Below are positions 38,717-48,139 of a stretch of 64,000 nt of DNA, in pieces. The notes below the pieces were generated by a model, which did not search any database, had not been told where the DNA came from, and saw only the letters and a list, made by a program, of their open reading frames with translations. This stretch comes from Enterobacteriaceae bacterium RIT714. Lineage in GTDB: Bacteria > Pseudomonadota > Gammaproteobacteria > Enterobacterales > Enterobacteriaceae. Each line of letters opens with the position of its first letter. Position 1 is the first letter of the stretch. A program made the position numbers and the translations under genes. Where the stretch lies: contig WJYB01000006.1 in assembly GCA_009668015.1 (NCBI GenBank), positions 124,001 to 188,000 of the forward strand. The letters are read 5' to 3'.

Positions 38717-39766
38717 CGCTTCGCTAATCAGGAAGCTTTTAAACTGCGGCGACATCCAGGTTTTGAAGGTGTCCCCTTCTTTGGTGATCATATACACCGC
38801 AAGCCCTTCCTGGCGGACCACCTGCTTGGCCTTTTCCGGTCCGAGCACCATCAGCCCCGTATCCCAGGCATCAGCCTCAAGCGCAGTGGGGGCGATAACC
38901 GTCACCGAAACCAGATTGTGTGCGATCGGGCGTCCCGTTAGCGGGTCGATAACATGCGACACCCGCTTTCCGTCCAGCTCGTAGTAGTTACGGTAGCTGC
39001 CGGAGGTGCTGATACCGTGGCCGTTGATATCAACAACCGCCTGCACCGCATTTTGACTGTCGGTCGGCTTTTGAATCGCCACCCGCCAGGGTTGCTGACT
39101 GGCATTCACCCCACGGCTGACCAGCGCGCCCCCGACGGAAACCAGATAGCGTGAAATACCCTCCTGGCTCATCAGAGTGGCCAGATGATCCGCTGCGTAG
39201 CCCTCTCCGACCGTTGAGAGATCGACAAACAAATCGGGAATGTCTTTTTGCAGATACTGCTGTCCATACTGGTTCATGACCGTGAGGTGTCGCAAGCCGG
39301 TACGGGCGCGAGCATCGTCAATCTGGGCCTGATCGGGGATTTTAACCGGTTGTTTCTCGGGGCCAAAACCCCAAAGATTGACCAATGGCCCGACGGTAAT
39401 ATCCATGGCGCCGTTGGTTTTATAGCCGACATGTAAGGCTTCAGTGACGATATCGGCCATCGCCTCACTCACTGGCCAAAGAGAGGTGCTGTTCGACAGA
39501 TTAAACCGCATCAGCGCAGAGTCGTTTTTATACGTTGAAAGCAGCTGATCGTCGGCATCAAGCTGCGTCTGGATTTTAGCGCGAAGTTCATCCGCCCGAT
39601 GTTTTTCAATATTCACGAGACTGACGCGCCAGAAAGTCCCCATGGTTTTCCCTTCCAGCACGGTGGCTGCAGGCGCATCTGCTTTCGCCGCCGGACCGGA
39701 AGAGTCGCAGGCAGCCAAAAAGAAAAACGTCGCCAGAAAGCCGACTCGCAAAAAAGTTATGTCCAT
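38711..39766 (-). CDS. apbE: FAD:protein FMN transferase ApbE, lipoprotein
   Basis: 351-residue periplasmic lipoprotein that attaches FMN covalently to threonine residues of target proteins such as RnfG and NqrC. The signal peptide ends in the lipobox FLAAC, with the lipidated Cys20. The family sequence GYAADHLATL and the metal/FAD site motifs (SGSYRNYYELDGKRVSHVIDP, shortened here) are visible. Positioned between ada and ompC as in E. coli. Confidence 0.93.
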   Translation of the reverse strand: MDITFLRVGFLATFFFLAACDSSGPAAKADAPAATVLEGKTMGTFWRVSLVNIEKHRADELRAKIQTQLDADDQLLSTYKNDSALMRFNLSNSTSLWPVSEAMADIVTEALHVGYKTNGAMDITVGPLVNLWGFGPEKQPVKIPDQAQIDDARARTGLRHLTVMNQYGQQYLQKDIPDLFVDLSTVGEGYAADHLATLMSQEGISRYLVSVGGALVSRGVNASQQPWRVAIQKPTDSQNAVQAVVDINGHGISTSGSYRNYYELDGKRVSHVIDPLTGRPIAHNLVSVTVIAPTALEADAWDTGLMVLGPEKAKQVVRQEGLAVYMITKEGDTFKTWMSPQFKSFLISEAN

Positions 39767-39840
39767 TCGTTATTATCCTCATGCCAGGGCGGCAAGAGTA
39801 TACCAAAACGAGTCATGGGTAAGACCCTAAAAAATGGATA

Positions 39841-39868
39841 GAAAAAGGGGCCAGTTGGCCCCTTTTTG
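39841..39868. terminator. Terminator of ompC
   Basis: AAAAAGGGGCCA (39842-39853), loop GT, TGGCCCCTTTTT (39856-39867): a 12-bp perfect stem with A/T ends, 15 bp past the ompC stop on the - strand; strong in either direction. Confidence 0.9.
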
Positions 39869-39882
39869 TTACTGAGAGTGTC

Positions 39883-41013
39883 TTAGAACTGGTAAACCAG
39901 ACCCAGAGCAACGATATCGTCAGTACCAATACCCGCCTGTTTGGTGAAGGTGTTTTCATCCAGCAGGTTGATTTTGTAATCCACATAGGTGGACATGTTT
40001 TTGTTGAAGTAGTAAGTCGCGCCAACATCCACATATTTCAGCAGATCCTGATCGCCGAAGTTGGTGGTGTTATTGCTTACGTCCTTACCTTTAGACTGCA
40101 GGTAAGCAACGGAAGGACGCAGACCGAAGTCGAACTGGTACTGAGCGACCACTTCAAAGTTCTGCGCTTTGTTTGCAAAACCGTAGATATCAGAAGGGCT
40201 GCTACCGTTAGAAGTACCAAAACGGGTGGCGTTGTAAGTCTGAGAGTATTGCGCTGCCAGATAAACGTTGTTGGCATCGTATTTCAGGCCGCCGCTGTAC
40301 ACTTCAGCGTGGTCGCCTTCACCGTATACACCTGCTGCATTTTGGTCAGCAGTACGTTTAGAGGAAGACATTGCACCGCCAACGCTGAAGCCTTCGCCCA
40401 GGTTGTAGGTCAGAGATGCGCCATAGCCGTCGCCGTTCTGTTTCAGCAGGCTACGACCGCCAGTAGAGTCATTTTCACCGCTTACGCTGCCATTTTTGCC
40501 CTGGTATTGCAGAGCAAAGTTCAGGCCATCGACCAGACCAAAGAAATCGTTGTTACGGTAAGTTGCTACACCGTTACCACGAGATTGCATGAAGTTGTCA
40601 GCACCGTAGGTGTCACCGCCAAACTCTGGCAGAACGTCGGTCCAGGATGTTACGTCGTAGATCACGCCGTAGTTACGACCGTAATCGAAAGAACCTGCAT
40701 CACCAAATTTCAGACCCGCGAAGGCTACACGAGTCCATGACTGGTTGTCGCTTTCAGAGGTATTACCCTGAACCTGGTATTCCCACTGGCCGTAACCGGT
40801 CAGCTGATCGTTAACCTGAGTTTCGCCTTTGAAGCCGATACGCATATAGGTCTGATCGCCGTCAGCGCCTTTGTCATCGGAGAAATAGTGCAGACCGTCG
40901 ACTTTACCGAACAGATCTAATTTGTTGCCGTCTTTGTTGTAAATTTCAGCCGCATTTGCTGCGCCTGCTACCAGCAGAGCTGGTACCAGGAGGGACAGTA
41001 CTTTAACTTTCAT
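39883..41013 (-). CDS. ompC: Outer-membrane porin OmpC
   Basis: 376-residue precursor of a trimeric general porin, against 367 in E. coli. The signal peptide is 1-21 (ending AGAANA), followed by the porin start [19 protein letters not shown]. The constriction loop carries PEFGGDT and the protein ends in the aromatic VYQF needed for barrel assembly. Extra length lies in surface loops, which typically vary between strains. The divergent neighbour is micF/rcsD, as in E. coli, which separates it from other OmpC/OmpF-type porins. Expected to be controlled by OmpR-EnvZ. Confidence 0.94.
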   Translation of the reverse strand: MKVKVLSLLVPALLVAGAANAAEIYNKDGNKLDLFGKVDGLHYFSDDKGADGDQTYMRIGFKGETQVNDQLTGYGQWEYQVQGNTSESDNQSWTRVAFAGLKFGDAGSFDYGRNYGVIYDVTSWTDVLPEFGGDTYGADNFMQSRGNGVATYRNNDFFGLVDGLNFALQYQGKNGSVSGENDSTGGRSLLKQNGDGYGASLTYNLGEGFSVGGAMSSSKRTADQNAAGVYGEGDHAEVYSGGLKYDANNVYLAAQYSQTYNATRFGTSNGSSPSDIYGFANKAQNFEVVAQYQFDFGLRPSVAYLQSKGKDVSNNTTNFGDQDLLKYVDVGATYYFNKNMSTYVDYKINLLDENTFTKQAGIGTDDIVALGLVYQF

Positions 41014-41348
41014 TTTATTAACCCTCTGTTATATGCCTTTTTATGCCTTATTATTACCACTGCTTACTGATTAACCCTCTTAACCAGTCGGCAAGTTCAT
41101 TCTCCTCAAAATTACAGAATAATCCAATGCGAATATGCTACTAAAACTTTGAAGATGTTTCATTCATCCTTTAAGGTGTTTCCATTTGTAAATAACAAGG
41201 AACTTTTCGATAGCACAAAGAGCTAAAAAATATAGCACTTAAAATCAAATACCAAAAAATAATCTATATTAATCAAAAAGATATGAAAAAATACATTACC
41301 GCACTGATTGTCAAAACAAAAAGCATTGAGATCACTAAAATAATTTCC
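41014..41348. promoter_or_regulatory. ompC-micF regulatory region
   Basis: 335 bp, very AT-rich, between the ompC start and the micF start. In E. coli this region carries OmpR sites that control both ompC (- strand) and micF (+ strand). Long runs of A and T near 41220-41280 are visible. I did not assign individual OmpR boxes. Confidence 0.6.
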
Positions 41349-41441
41349 GCTATCATCATTAACTTTATTTATTACCGTCATTCAGTTTTGAATGTCTGTT
41401 TATCCCAAATTCAACCGAGTGCAATGCATTCGGTTTTTTTT
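41349..41441 (+). ncRNA. micF: MicF small regulatory RNA
   Basis: 93-nt antisense RNA that represses ompF mRNA and other targets with Hfq. It begins GCTATCATCATTAACTTTAT, identical as far as I recall to the E. coli 5' end that pairs with ompF. It ends in the hairpin of CCGAGTGC/GCATTCGG with a run of nine T. The middle (around 41385-41415) differs from E. coli MicF. Position and orientation, divergent from ompC and upstream of rcsD, are conserved. Confidence 0.93.
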
Positions 41442-41766
41442 TACGCTTCTTTACGTAAAAAGAATTCTTTTGTGCTACCGCACTGAAATTGTAACGACTA
41501 TTAATTAATCTCCTTTCGCCGTTTAATTCCCTTCTTTCTTATTTAACAAATCTTAATTTCTTGTTAATTAGTGCTATTTTTTCATTTAATCGACAATTAT
41601 TTGTACAGAACGATTCTGTTTGTACACTTTTACAACGGATAAGCGGAGCAATCGTCAGCGGTGAAAAAGTCCCTGTTAGCCGGACCGGGATGCTGGAAAT
41701 TCGGATATTACCCTTTATACTGGCCTATCCCCCCTTACTAGCGGCCATATCGGGTTAAACATATCA
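41442..41766 (+). promoter_or_regulatory. rcsD upstream region
   Basis: 325 bp without a gene. An inverted repeat ACAGAA/TTCTGT (41605-41610 and 41614-41619) lies between two TGTACA-like flanks, forming a possible operator. A TATACT box near 41717 could be a -10 element for rcsD. Assignments are tentative. Confidence 0.4.
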
Positions 41767-44439
41767 ATGAGTCAGTCTGAAACCACAGCACCAGGTAAGT
41801 TCTCCCTGATCCCCGGGAGCATCACCCGCTTCTTTCTTCTGTTAATCATTGTGCTGTTAGTGACGATGGGGGTGATGGTACAAAGCGCCGTTAATACCTG
41901 GCTCAAGGACAGAAGCTATCAGATTGTTGATATCACTCACGCCGTTCATAAACGGATTGATACCTGGCGTTATGCTACGTGGCAGATTTACGACAATATT
42001 GCCGCTGCACCAGGAACGTCATCCGGCGAAGGCCTGCAGGAAACGCGCCTTAAACAAGATGTCTATTACCTTGAAAAACCACGCCGTAAAACTGAAGCGC
42101 TGATATTTGGCTCGCACGATAGCGCTACGCTTGAGATGACGCAGCGTATTTCTACCTATCTCGACACGCTGTGGGGCGCAGAGACGGTCCCGTGGTCGAT
42201 GTATTATCTGAATGGTCAGGACAACAGCATGATCCTGATCTCTACGCTGCCGTTAAAAGATTTATCTTCAGGGTTTAAAGAATCGACGATTGGCTCAATT
42301 GTTGATTCCCGCCGTGCGGAGATGCTCCAGCAGGCTAATGCGCTGGATGAGCGCGAAAGCTTCTCTTCTCTGCGTCGCCTGGCATGGCAAAACGGCCATT
42401 ACTTTACGCTGCGTACAACCTTTAATCAGCCGGGACACCTGGCTACCGTTGTCGCCTTCGATCTGCCCATTAACGATTTAATTCCGCCGGATATGCCGCT
42501 GGACAGCTTCCGCCTGGAACCTGATACCTCTGCACAAAGCATGCGCGCGCCAGCGGATAAAAAAGAAGACACAGAGAGTGCGTCTATCTCCTTTAATGGC
42601 TCGAAGATTGAAATCGCCTCGCCGCTTAACTCAACCGGCATGCGTCTGATCTGGCAAGTCCCGTTTGGCACCCTGCTGCTCGATACCCTGCAAAATATCC
42701 TGCTACCGCTGCTGCTGAACATCGGGCTGCTGGCGCTGGCGCTTTATGGCTACAGCACCTTCCGCTTCCAGCCGGGCCGTCAAAGTGAACACGTTTCGTC
42801 ATCCGGTTCTGGTAAAGAATTGCGCGTATTGCGGGCGCTGAATGAAGAGATCGTATCGGTTCTGCCGCTCGGACTCCTGGTACACGATCAGGAAGCCAAT
42901 CGCACGATTATGAGCAATAAGATTGCCGATCATCTACTGCCGCATCTTAACCTGCAAAATATCACGACGATGGCCGACCAGCATCAGGGCGTGATTCAGG
43001 CGACGATTAACAACGAACTGTACGAGATCCGTCAGTTCAGAAGTCAGGTCGCCTCCCGTACCCAGATCTTTATTATCCGCGACCAGGATCGGGAAGTCCT
43101 GGTGAACAAGAAGCTTAAGCAAGCCCAGCGGCTGTATGAGAAAAATCAGCAGGGCCGCGCGGCATTTATGCAAAACATCAGCGATGCGTTTAAACAGCCG
43201 CTGAAAGCCCTCGCCAGCCAGGCGGCAAGCATCAGCACGCCAGAGAATCATCAGCTGGCCAGCCAGGCCGATACCCTGGTGCGTCTGGTGGATGAAATTC
43301 AGCTGGCCAATATGCTGGAAAATGACAGCTGGAAAGGAAATCCAACACTGTTTTCGATTCAGGATCTGATCAACGAAGTGGTACCAGAAGTCTTGCCGGT
43401 CATCAAACGTAAAGGATTGCAGCTGCTGATTAATAATCATCTGCCGGCCAACGATGAACGCCACGGCGATCGTGATGCGCTGCGCCGCATTTTGCTGATG
43501 CTGATGCAATATGCGGTGACGACAACGCAAATCGGTAAAATCACGCTGGAAGTGAGCACCGATGAATCCGCGGAAGATCGCCTGACATTCCGTATTCTGG
43601 ATACCGGCGAAGGCGTCACGGCGAGTGAAATCGACAATTTACACTTCCCCTTCCTGAACGACACGCAAAGTGACCATTACGGGAAAGCCAATGCCCTCAC
43701 CTTCTGGCTGTGCGATCAGCTGGCCCGTAAGCTTGGCGGACATCTGAATATTAAGGCCCGTGAATCACTGGGCACGCGCTATTCACTGCATGTCAAAATG
43801 GCCGCCAATCCGCAGGAAGAAGATGAAGAACGTCTGCTCGATGATGTCGTGGTGATGGTGGATGTCACCTCGAGTGATATCCGCAACGTTGTCGTTCGTC
43901 AGCTCGAAAACTGGGGCGCGGCCTGCATAACGCCGGATGAAAGGCTCACGAGTCAAGAATATGATCTCTTTTTAACAGATAATCCGTCTAATCTTACTGC
44001 CTCGGGCTTGCTTTTAAGCGATGATGAGTCAGGCGTGCGGAAAATCGGCCCCGGTCAACTGCGCGTCAACTTTAATATGAGCAATGCGATGCAGGAAGCT
44101 GTACTACATCTTATAGAGGAACAGCTGGCACAAGAGGAGATCCTGGAGTCCCCGTTGGGTGGCGATGAAAATGCCGAACTCCATGCCAGTGGATACTATT
44201 CCCTCTTTGTAGATACAGTACCAGATGATGTTAAGCGGTTGTATACTGAGTCGGAAGCGAAGGACTTCGCTGCGCTGGCGCAGACAGCACACCGGCTAAA
44301 AGGGGTGTTTGCCATGCTTAATCTGGTTCCGGGCAAGCAGTTATGTGAAACGCTGGAACATCTTATTCGCGAGAAAGATGCTCCTGGCACAGAAAAATAC
44401 ATCAGCGACATTGACGCCTACGTCAAAAGCTTGCTGTAG
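41767..44439 (+). CDS. rcsD: Phosphotransfer protein RcsD (YojN)
   Basis: 890-residue inner-membrane histidine phosphotransferase of the Rcs envelope-stress phosphorelay, passing phosphate from RcsC to RcsB. Two membrane helices (about 20-40 and 305-328) flank a periplasmic domain. A degenerate histidine-kinase-like region follows (about 460-680), then the HPt domain with the phospho-histidine His842 (AHRLKGVFAM), the same number as in E. coli. Sits 16 bp before rcsB, which in E. coli also has its own promoter inside rcsD. Confidence 0.97.
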   Translation: MSQSETTAPGKFSLIPGSITRFFLLLIIVLLVTMGVMVQSAVNTWLKDRSYQIVDITHAVHKRIDTWRYATWQIYDNIAAAPGTSSGEGLQETRLKQDVYYLEKPRRKTEALIFGSHDSATLEMTQRISTYLDTLWGAETVPWSMYYLNGQDNSMILISTLPLKDLSSGFKESTIGSIVDSRRAEMLQQANALDERESFSSLRRLAWQNGHYFTLRTTFNQPGHLATVVAFDLPINDLIPPDMPLDSFRLEPDTSAQSMRAPADKKEDTESASISFNGSKIEIASPLNSTGMRLIWQVPFGTLLLDTLQNILLPLLLNIGLLALALYGYSTFRFQPGRQSEHVSSSGSGKELRVLRALNEEIVSVLPLGLLVHDQEANRTIMSNKIADHLLPHLNLQNITTMADQHQGVIQATINNELYEIRQFRSQVASRTQIFIIRDQDREVLVNKKLKQAQRLYEKNQQGRAAFMQNISDAFKQPLKALASQAASISTPENHQLASQADTLVRLVDEIQLANMLENDSWKGNPTLFSIQDLINEVVPEVLPVIKRKGLQLLINNHLPANDERHGDRDALRRILLMLMQYAVTTTQIGKITLEVSTDESAEDRLTFRILDTGEGVTASEIDNLHFPFLNDTQSDHYGKANALTFWLCDQLARKLGGHLNIKARESLGTRYSLHVKMAANPQEEDEERLLDDVVVMVDVTSSDIRNVVVRQLENWGAACITPDERLTSQEYDLFLTDNPSNLTASGLLLSDDESGVRKIGPGQLRVNFNMSNAMQEAVLHLIEEQLAQEEILESPLGGDENAELHASGYYSLFVDTVPDDVKRLYTESEAKDFAALAQTAHRLKGVFAMLNLVPGKQLCETLEHLIREKDAPGTEKYISDIDAYVKSLL

Positions 44440-44455
44440 CAAGGTAGCCTTATAC

Positions 44456-45106
44456 ATGAACAATATGAACGTAATTATTGCCGATGACCACCCGATTGTA
44501 CTGTTCGGTATTCGCAAATCACTTGAACAGATCGAGTGGGTGAATGTTGTCGGTGAATTTGAAGACTCTACAGCACTTATTAATAATCTCCCGAAACTTG
44601 ATGCACACGTGCTCATTACCGATCTCTCCATGCCTGGAGATAAATACGGCGATGGGATCACGCTGATCAAATACATTAAGCGCCACTTCCCGGCTATCTC
44701 GATCATTGTTCTGACCATGAACAACAACCCGGCGATTTTAAGTGCCGTGTTGGATCTCGATATTGAAGGGATTGTCCTGAAACAGGGCGCGCCAACTGAC
44801 CTGCCTAAGGCGCTGGCAGCCCTGCAGAAAGGTAAGAAATTTACCCCGGAAAGCGTTTCCCGCCTGCTGGAGAAAATCAGCGCTGGCGGTTACGGAGACA
44901 AACGTTTGTCTCCGAAAGAGAGTGAAGTTCTGCGTCTGTTTGCAGAAGGTTTCCTGGTGACGGAAATCGCCAAGAAGCTGAACCGCAGCATCAAAACCAT
45001 CAGTAGCCAGAAGAAATCTGCGATGATGAAACTGGGCGTTGAAAATGATATCGCCCTGCTGAACTATCTCTCTTCCGTGACGCTGAGCGCAGTCGATAAA
45101 GACTGA
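44456..45106 (+). CDS. rcsB: Response regulator RcsB
   Basis: 216-residue transcription factor of the Rcs system that activates capsule synthesis and cell-division genes and represses flagella. The receiver domain has the acidic pair at Asp10/Asp11 and phospho-Asp56 (LITDLSMPG). The LuxR/GerE helix-turn-helix is at about 150-210 (LSPKESEVLRLFAEG). Almost identical to the E. coli protein. The ATG at 44456 (MNNMNVIIADD) is preceded by AAGGTAGCC. Convergent with rcsC. Confidence 0.98.
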   Translation: MNNMNVIIADDHPIVLFGIRKSLEQIEWVNVVGEFEDSTALINNLPKLDAHVLITDLSMPGDKYGDGITLIKYIKRHFPAISIIVLTMNNNPAILSAVLDLDIEGIVLKQGAPTDLPKALAALQKGKKFTPESVSRLLEKISAGGYGDKRLSPKESEVLRLFAEGFLVTEIAKKLNRSIKTISSQKKSAMMKLGVENDIALLNYLSSVTLSAVDKD

Positions 45107-45121
45107 TTCGGTTGTGATTAT

Positions 45122-45158
45122 AAAAAACCCGGTAGCGCTCGCGCTTACCGGGTTTTTT
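45122..45158. terminator. Bidirectional terminator between rcsB and rcsC
   Basis: AACCCGGTAGCGC pairs with GCGCTTACCGGGTT (one unpaired T) around a TC loop, with an A-run before and a T-run after. Serves rcsB on the + strand and rcsC on the - strand. Confidence 0.9.
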
Positions 45159-48004
45159 TATGCTCTCGATTTCCTGACGCGATCGGCATACAGCGACAGC
45201 GTCTGCCTGAGCACGTCCAGCGTCACCGGCTTCGACAGACAGCTGTCCATACCCGACTCCAGACAACGCTGCTTCTCTTCCGCCAGTGCATTCGCGGTGA
45301 CCCCGACCACCGGTAGCGTCAGGCCAAGCTGGCGGATACGCTGGGTCAGACGATAACCATCCATGTTCGGCATGTTGACGTCACTGAGTACGATATCAAT
45401 GTGGTTTTTGCTTAACACATTCAGCGCATCCACTCCGTCATTCGCCGTTAAGCACTGGTATCCCAATGACCCAAGCTGATCGGCCAACAGACGACGGTTT
45501 ATCGGATGGTCATCCACCACCAAAATCATCATATCGTCATTCATGGAGACGGAAGACTCCGGCGACGGCAACGCGGTCACGCCGTCGTGGACATCCACCT
45601 CAACGCTGTAAATATGCGCCAACAGATGCAACAGTTCATGCGGCGTGGCGACGCTGTGAACCCACTCTCCCGGCGCGCGTTCCTGCGGAATACCGATATG
45701 ACGACGACAGAAGATAATGGCCGCGCGGCCTTTCCACGACGGGTCTAACTCGACGTCCGTAATGAGCGTATCGTCCGCCTCGGTGTTTTGGCCTTCATAG
45801 CGAACCACCCGGATCCCTCTGTTCGAGAGCAGGGATTCAAGGAAGGTATAGAGTGACGCATTATGCACCGCCAGCCAGCACGTTTTGCTGCTTAGTCCTT
45901 CCGCAGGCGTCTTCGTTGGGTACTGGGCCGAGTAGAGCGGAATGCGAATCGTAAACTGACTGCCCATACCCGGCTCGGTATCCACAGAGATGTCGCCGTC
46001 CATCATGCTGATCAGCTGTTCGCAGATCGCCAGCCCCAGTCCCGTGCCCTGGAAGTTACGCTGTACTCCGGTCCCCACCTGGAAGAACGGATCAAACAGT
46101 TTGACCACTTCTTTTGCCGGGATCCCCACTCCCGTATCACGGATACGAATGCTGAGATAATCGCCGGCGCGCGAAACATGCAGAACAATGCAGCCAATAT
46201 CGGTGAATTTAATCGCATTGCTGAGCAGGTTGGAAATGACCTGCTGCAGACGCATTGGATCGCCCAACAGGGTCAGCGGCACATCCGGTTCGATAAAGCA
46301 GTAAAGCCCGAGCTGTTTACGCACCACCAGCGGCATATAGTTGGCGCTGATGTGGTTCATCACCTCGCGAGGTGAAAATTCACCTGGTTCAATTTTCAGC
46401 TGCTCAGACTCAATTTTAGAGAAGTCGAGAATGTCGCTGATGATTTTCAGCAGCAGGCTAGAAGAGTTATTCATCGCAGTCACCAGGCGCTCAACGCCTT
46501 TCGGTAACTCTTTGGTTTGCAGCAGGTCGAGGTTTCCGATAATCCCGTACAGCGGCGTGCGCAGCTCGTGGCTCACCGTGGCGAGGAACATGGATTTCGA
46601 CTGGCTGGCCTGCTCCGCCGCCTGCGCCATATCCTGCAAAGACTCTTCCATTTTGACGCGCGATGACACATCCACCAGCACGCAGATCGCCACGTTTTCA
46701 TTGCGGTAGCGCGAATGCACAAAGCTGATTTGCAGATTCGTGTGATTGCTGGTCAGCACATCGACAAAATTGACCTGCTGGCCGCAGATGATTTGCGTCA
46801 GCCGTTGCCGGTCCTCATGCGTCAGCATGTTGAGATAGTTATGCGCCAGCTCGTTACTGAGGATATTCGTCCCATCCTGAGTGCGCAGAATACAGATCCC
46901 GACGGGAGCGGACGCGACAATTTTACGGTTGAACTGCTCATGTTCTTCCAGCCGCTGTGCGTCATTTTCTGCCGGAATAAAGATTTTGCGCTCGTACATC
47001 CTCGCCAGAGTAAACAGCGCAATCCCCACCAGCACGTTCAACAGGATAGAGTTGAGGATAAGCATACGAATGCGTTCCAGCACCATATCCACCGGTACGG
47101 AATAGACGATACTCAGTGAGGATGGCGGCAGGCTTTTCTTCAGCACTAAATCGCGGAACCCGGAGGTGTAACCGAACCAGGAGCGCTCCTGCATCCAGTG
47201 GGGATCCACTTTTAAGCGATTCTCAGGGCCGGTCAGGGAAATCAGCGTGTGGCCGTTTTCATCCAGAATGGTCACGCCCATCGGCAAACTGCCCGGCGTG
47301 AAGAAGTTTTCCATGCGGATCGTCTGCTCAATACCGAGCAGGGCCTGCAGACGATTAGCCAGATAAACCGGCGTCAGGGCGTAGAAATACCCCACGCCCG
47401 GCCGCGGCCCCTGGCTAATCCAGAAGATGTTATTGCCGCGTTCGTCCTGCGGGGCGTTGCGGTATTTCATGATTCGCTCATGCAGGCTTTTCAGCGCATC
47501 TTCACGCTCAACGGGCATATCCCGTAAGCCAAAATCAGCCATGCAGAGGTTTTCGCTGCCAATAAGGAAAACGCGATTCAGATCGTAGGCAGCGGAGAAA
47601 TTATCGCGCCAGTAGCGCATGAACCAGGCCAGCGACTCAAGCGACCCGCGCCAGGCGGTACCCATCGCCGAGCAATCGGAATCCGGGAACAGAGGCTCAA
47701 AGTCCGGCACTTCTGATTTATCTTCGCGCCCGCGAGAGGCAAGTATGCCGTTTTCCGCCGTGAGACGATTTTCAGCGATATATTTCAGCTCTTTCATCAC
47801 GTCGGCGGTGCGTTGGATATAACGCTGGGCCTGGTCGGAGCTTAAATTAAACTCCTGGCGGATCTCGGACTCCTTCTGATGCAAGGCATTGACGATGTAA
47901 AACACCGAGAACAAAGCAACCAGTAACCAGAGCAATAACGCCAGCGCCCGAAACAGATAGCGAGAGACTTTAAGCGTGGTACGAAAGGAGACGAGGTATT
48001 TCAA
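45158..48004 (-). CDS. rcsC: Hybrid sensor kinase RcsC
   Basis: 948-residue inner-membrane hybrid histidine kinase and phosphatase of the Rcs relay. Two membrane helices (about 20-40 and 312-333) surround a periplasmic domain. A PAS-like linker follows, then a histidine kinase core with His479 (TVSHELRTPL) and ATP-binding boxes (RDTGVGI, GTGLGLA). The ABL domain and a C-terminal receiver (about 820-948) with phospho-Asp in VLSDVNMPNMDG complete it. Numbering agrees with E. coli His479 and Asp875. Its signals come through RcsF/IgaA, outside this window. Confidence 0.97.
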   Translation of the reverse strand: MKYLVSFRTTLKVSRYLFRALALLLWLLVALFSVFYIVNALHQKESEIRQEFNLSSDQAQRYIQRTADVMKELKYIAENRLTAENGILASRGREDKSEVPDFEPLFPDSDCSAMGTAWRGSLESLAWFMRYWRDNFSAAYDLNRVFLIGSENLCMADFGLRDMPVEREDALKSLHERIMKYRNAPQDERGNNIFWISQGPRPGVGYFYALTPVYLANRLQALLGIEQTIRMENFFTPGSLPMGVTILDENGHTLISLTGPENRLKVDPHWMQERSWFGYTSGFRDLVLKKSLPPSSLSIVYSVPVDMVLERIRMLILNSILLNVLVGIALFTLARMYERKIFIPAENDAQRLEEHEQFNRKIVASAPVGICILRTQDGTNILSNELAHNYLNMLTHEDRQRLTQIICGQQVNFVDVLTSNHTNLQISFVHSRYRNENVAICVLVDVSSRVKMEESLQDMAQAAEQASQSKSMFLATVSHELRTPLYGIIGNLDLLQTKELPKGVERLVTAMNNSSSLLLKIISDILDFSKIESEQLKIEPGEFSPREVMNHISANYMPLVVRKQLGLYCFIEPDVPLTLLGDPMRLQQVISNLLSNAIKFTDIGCIVLHVSRAGDYLSIRIRDTGVGIPAKEVVKLFDPFFQVGTGVQRNFQGTGLGLAICEQLISMMDGDISVDTEPGMGSQFTIRIPLYSAQYPTKTPAEGLSSKTCWLAVHNASLYTFLESLLSNRGIRVVRYEGQNTEADDTLITDVELDPSWKGRAAIIFCRRHIGIPQERAPGEWVHSVATPHELLHLLAHIYSVEVDVHDGVTALPSPESSVSMNDDMMILVVDDHPINRRLLADQLGSLGYQCLTANDGVDALNVLSKNHIDIVLSDVNMPNMDGYRLTQRIRQLGLTLPVVGVTANALAEEKQRCLESGMDSCLSKPVTLDVLRQTLSLYADRVRKSRA

Positions 48005-48091
48005 GGGGGCGAAGCTCCGCCATCAGGGTCAAAAAGAATGTGGTTAAAGTAGCGGTAAACGCGGCTTGCCGCAATGTTCGCTTGTCTGCAA

Positions 48092-48124
48092 AGCAAAAAA
48101 GAAAGGGCCGGAATCCGGCCCTTT
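48092..48124 (-). terminator. Terminator of gyrA
   Basis: AAAGGGCCGG (48101-48110), loop AAT, CCGGCCCTTT (48114-48123); the A-run on the left becomes the T-run on the - strand. It lies 16 bp after the gyrA stop. Confidence 0.87.
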
Positions 48125-48139
48125 TCGTGTCAGAAGAGA

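Noticed and set aside
37601..38941. A 446-codon open frame on the + strand across ada and the end of apbE
   Set aside because: Antisense to two genes whose catalytic residues are all intact; its protein looks random.
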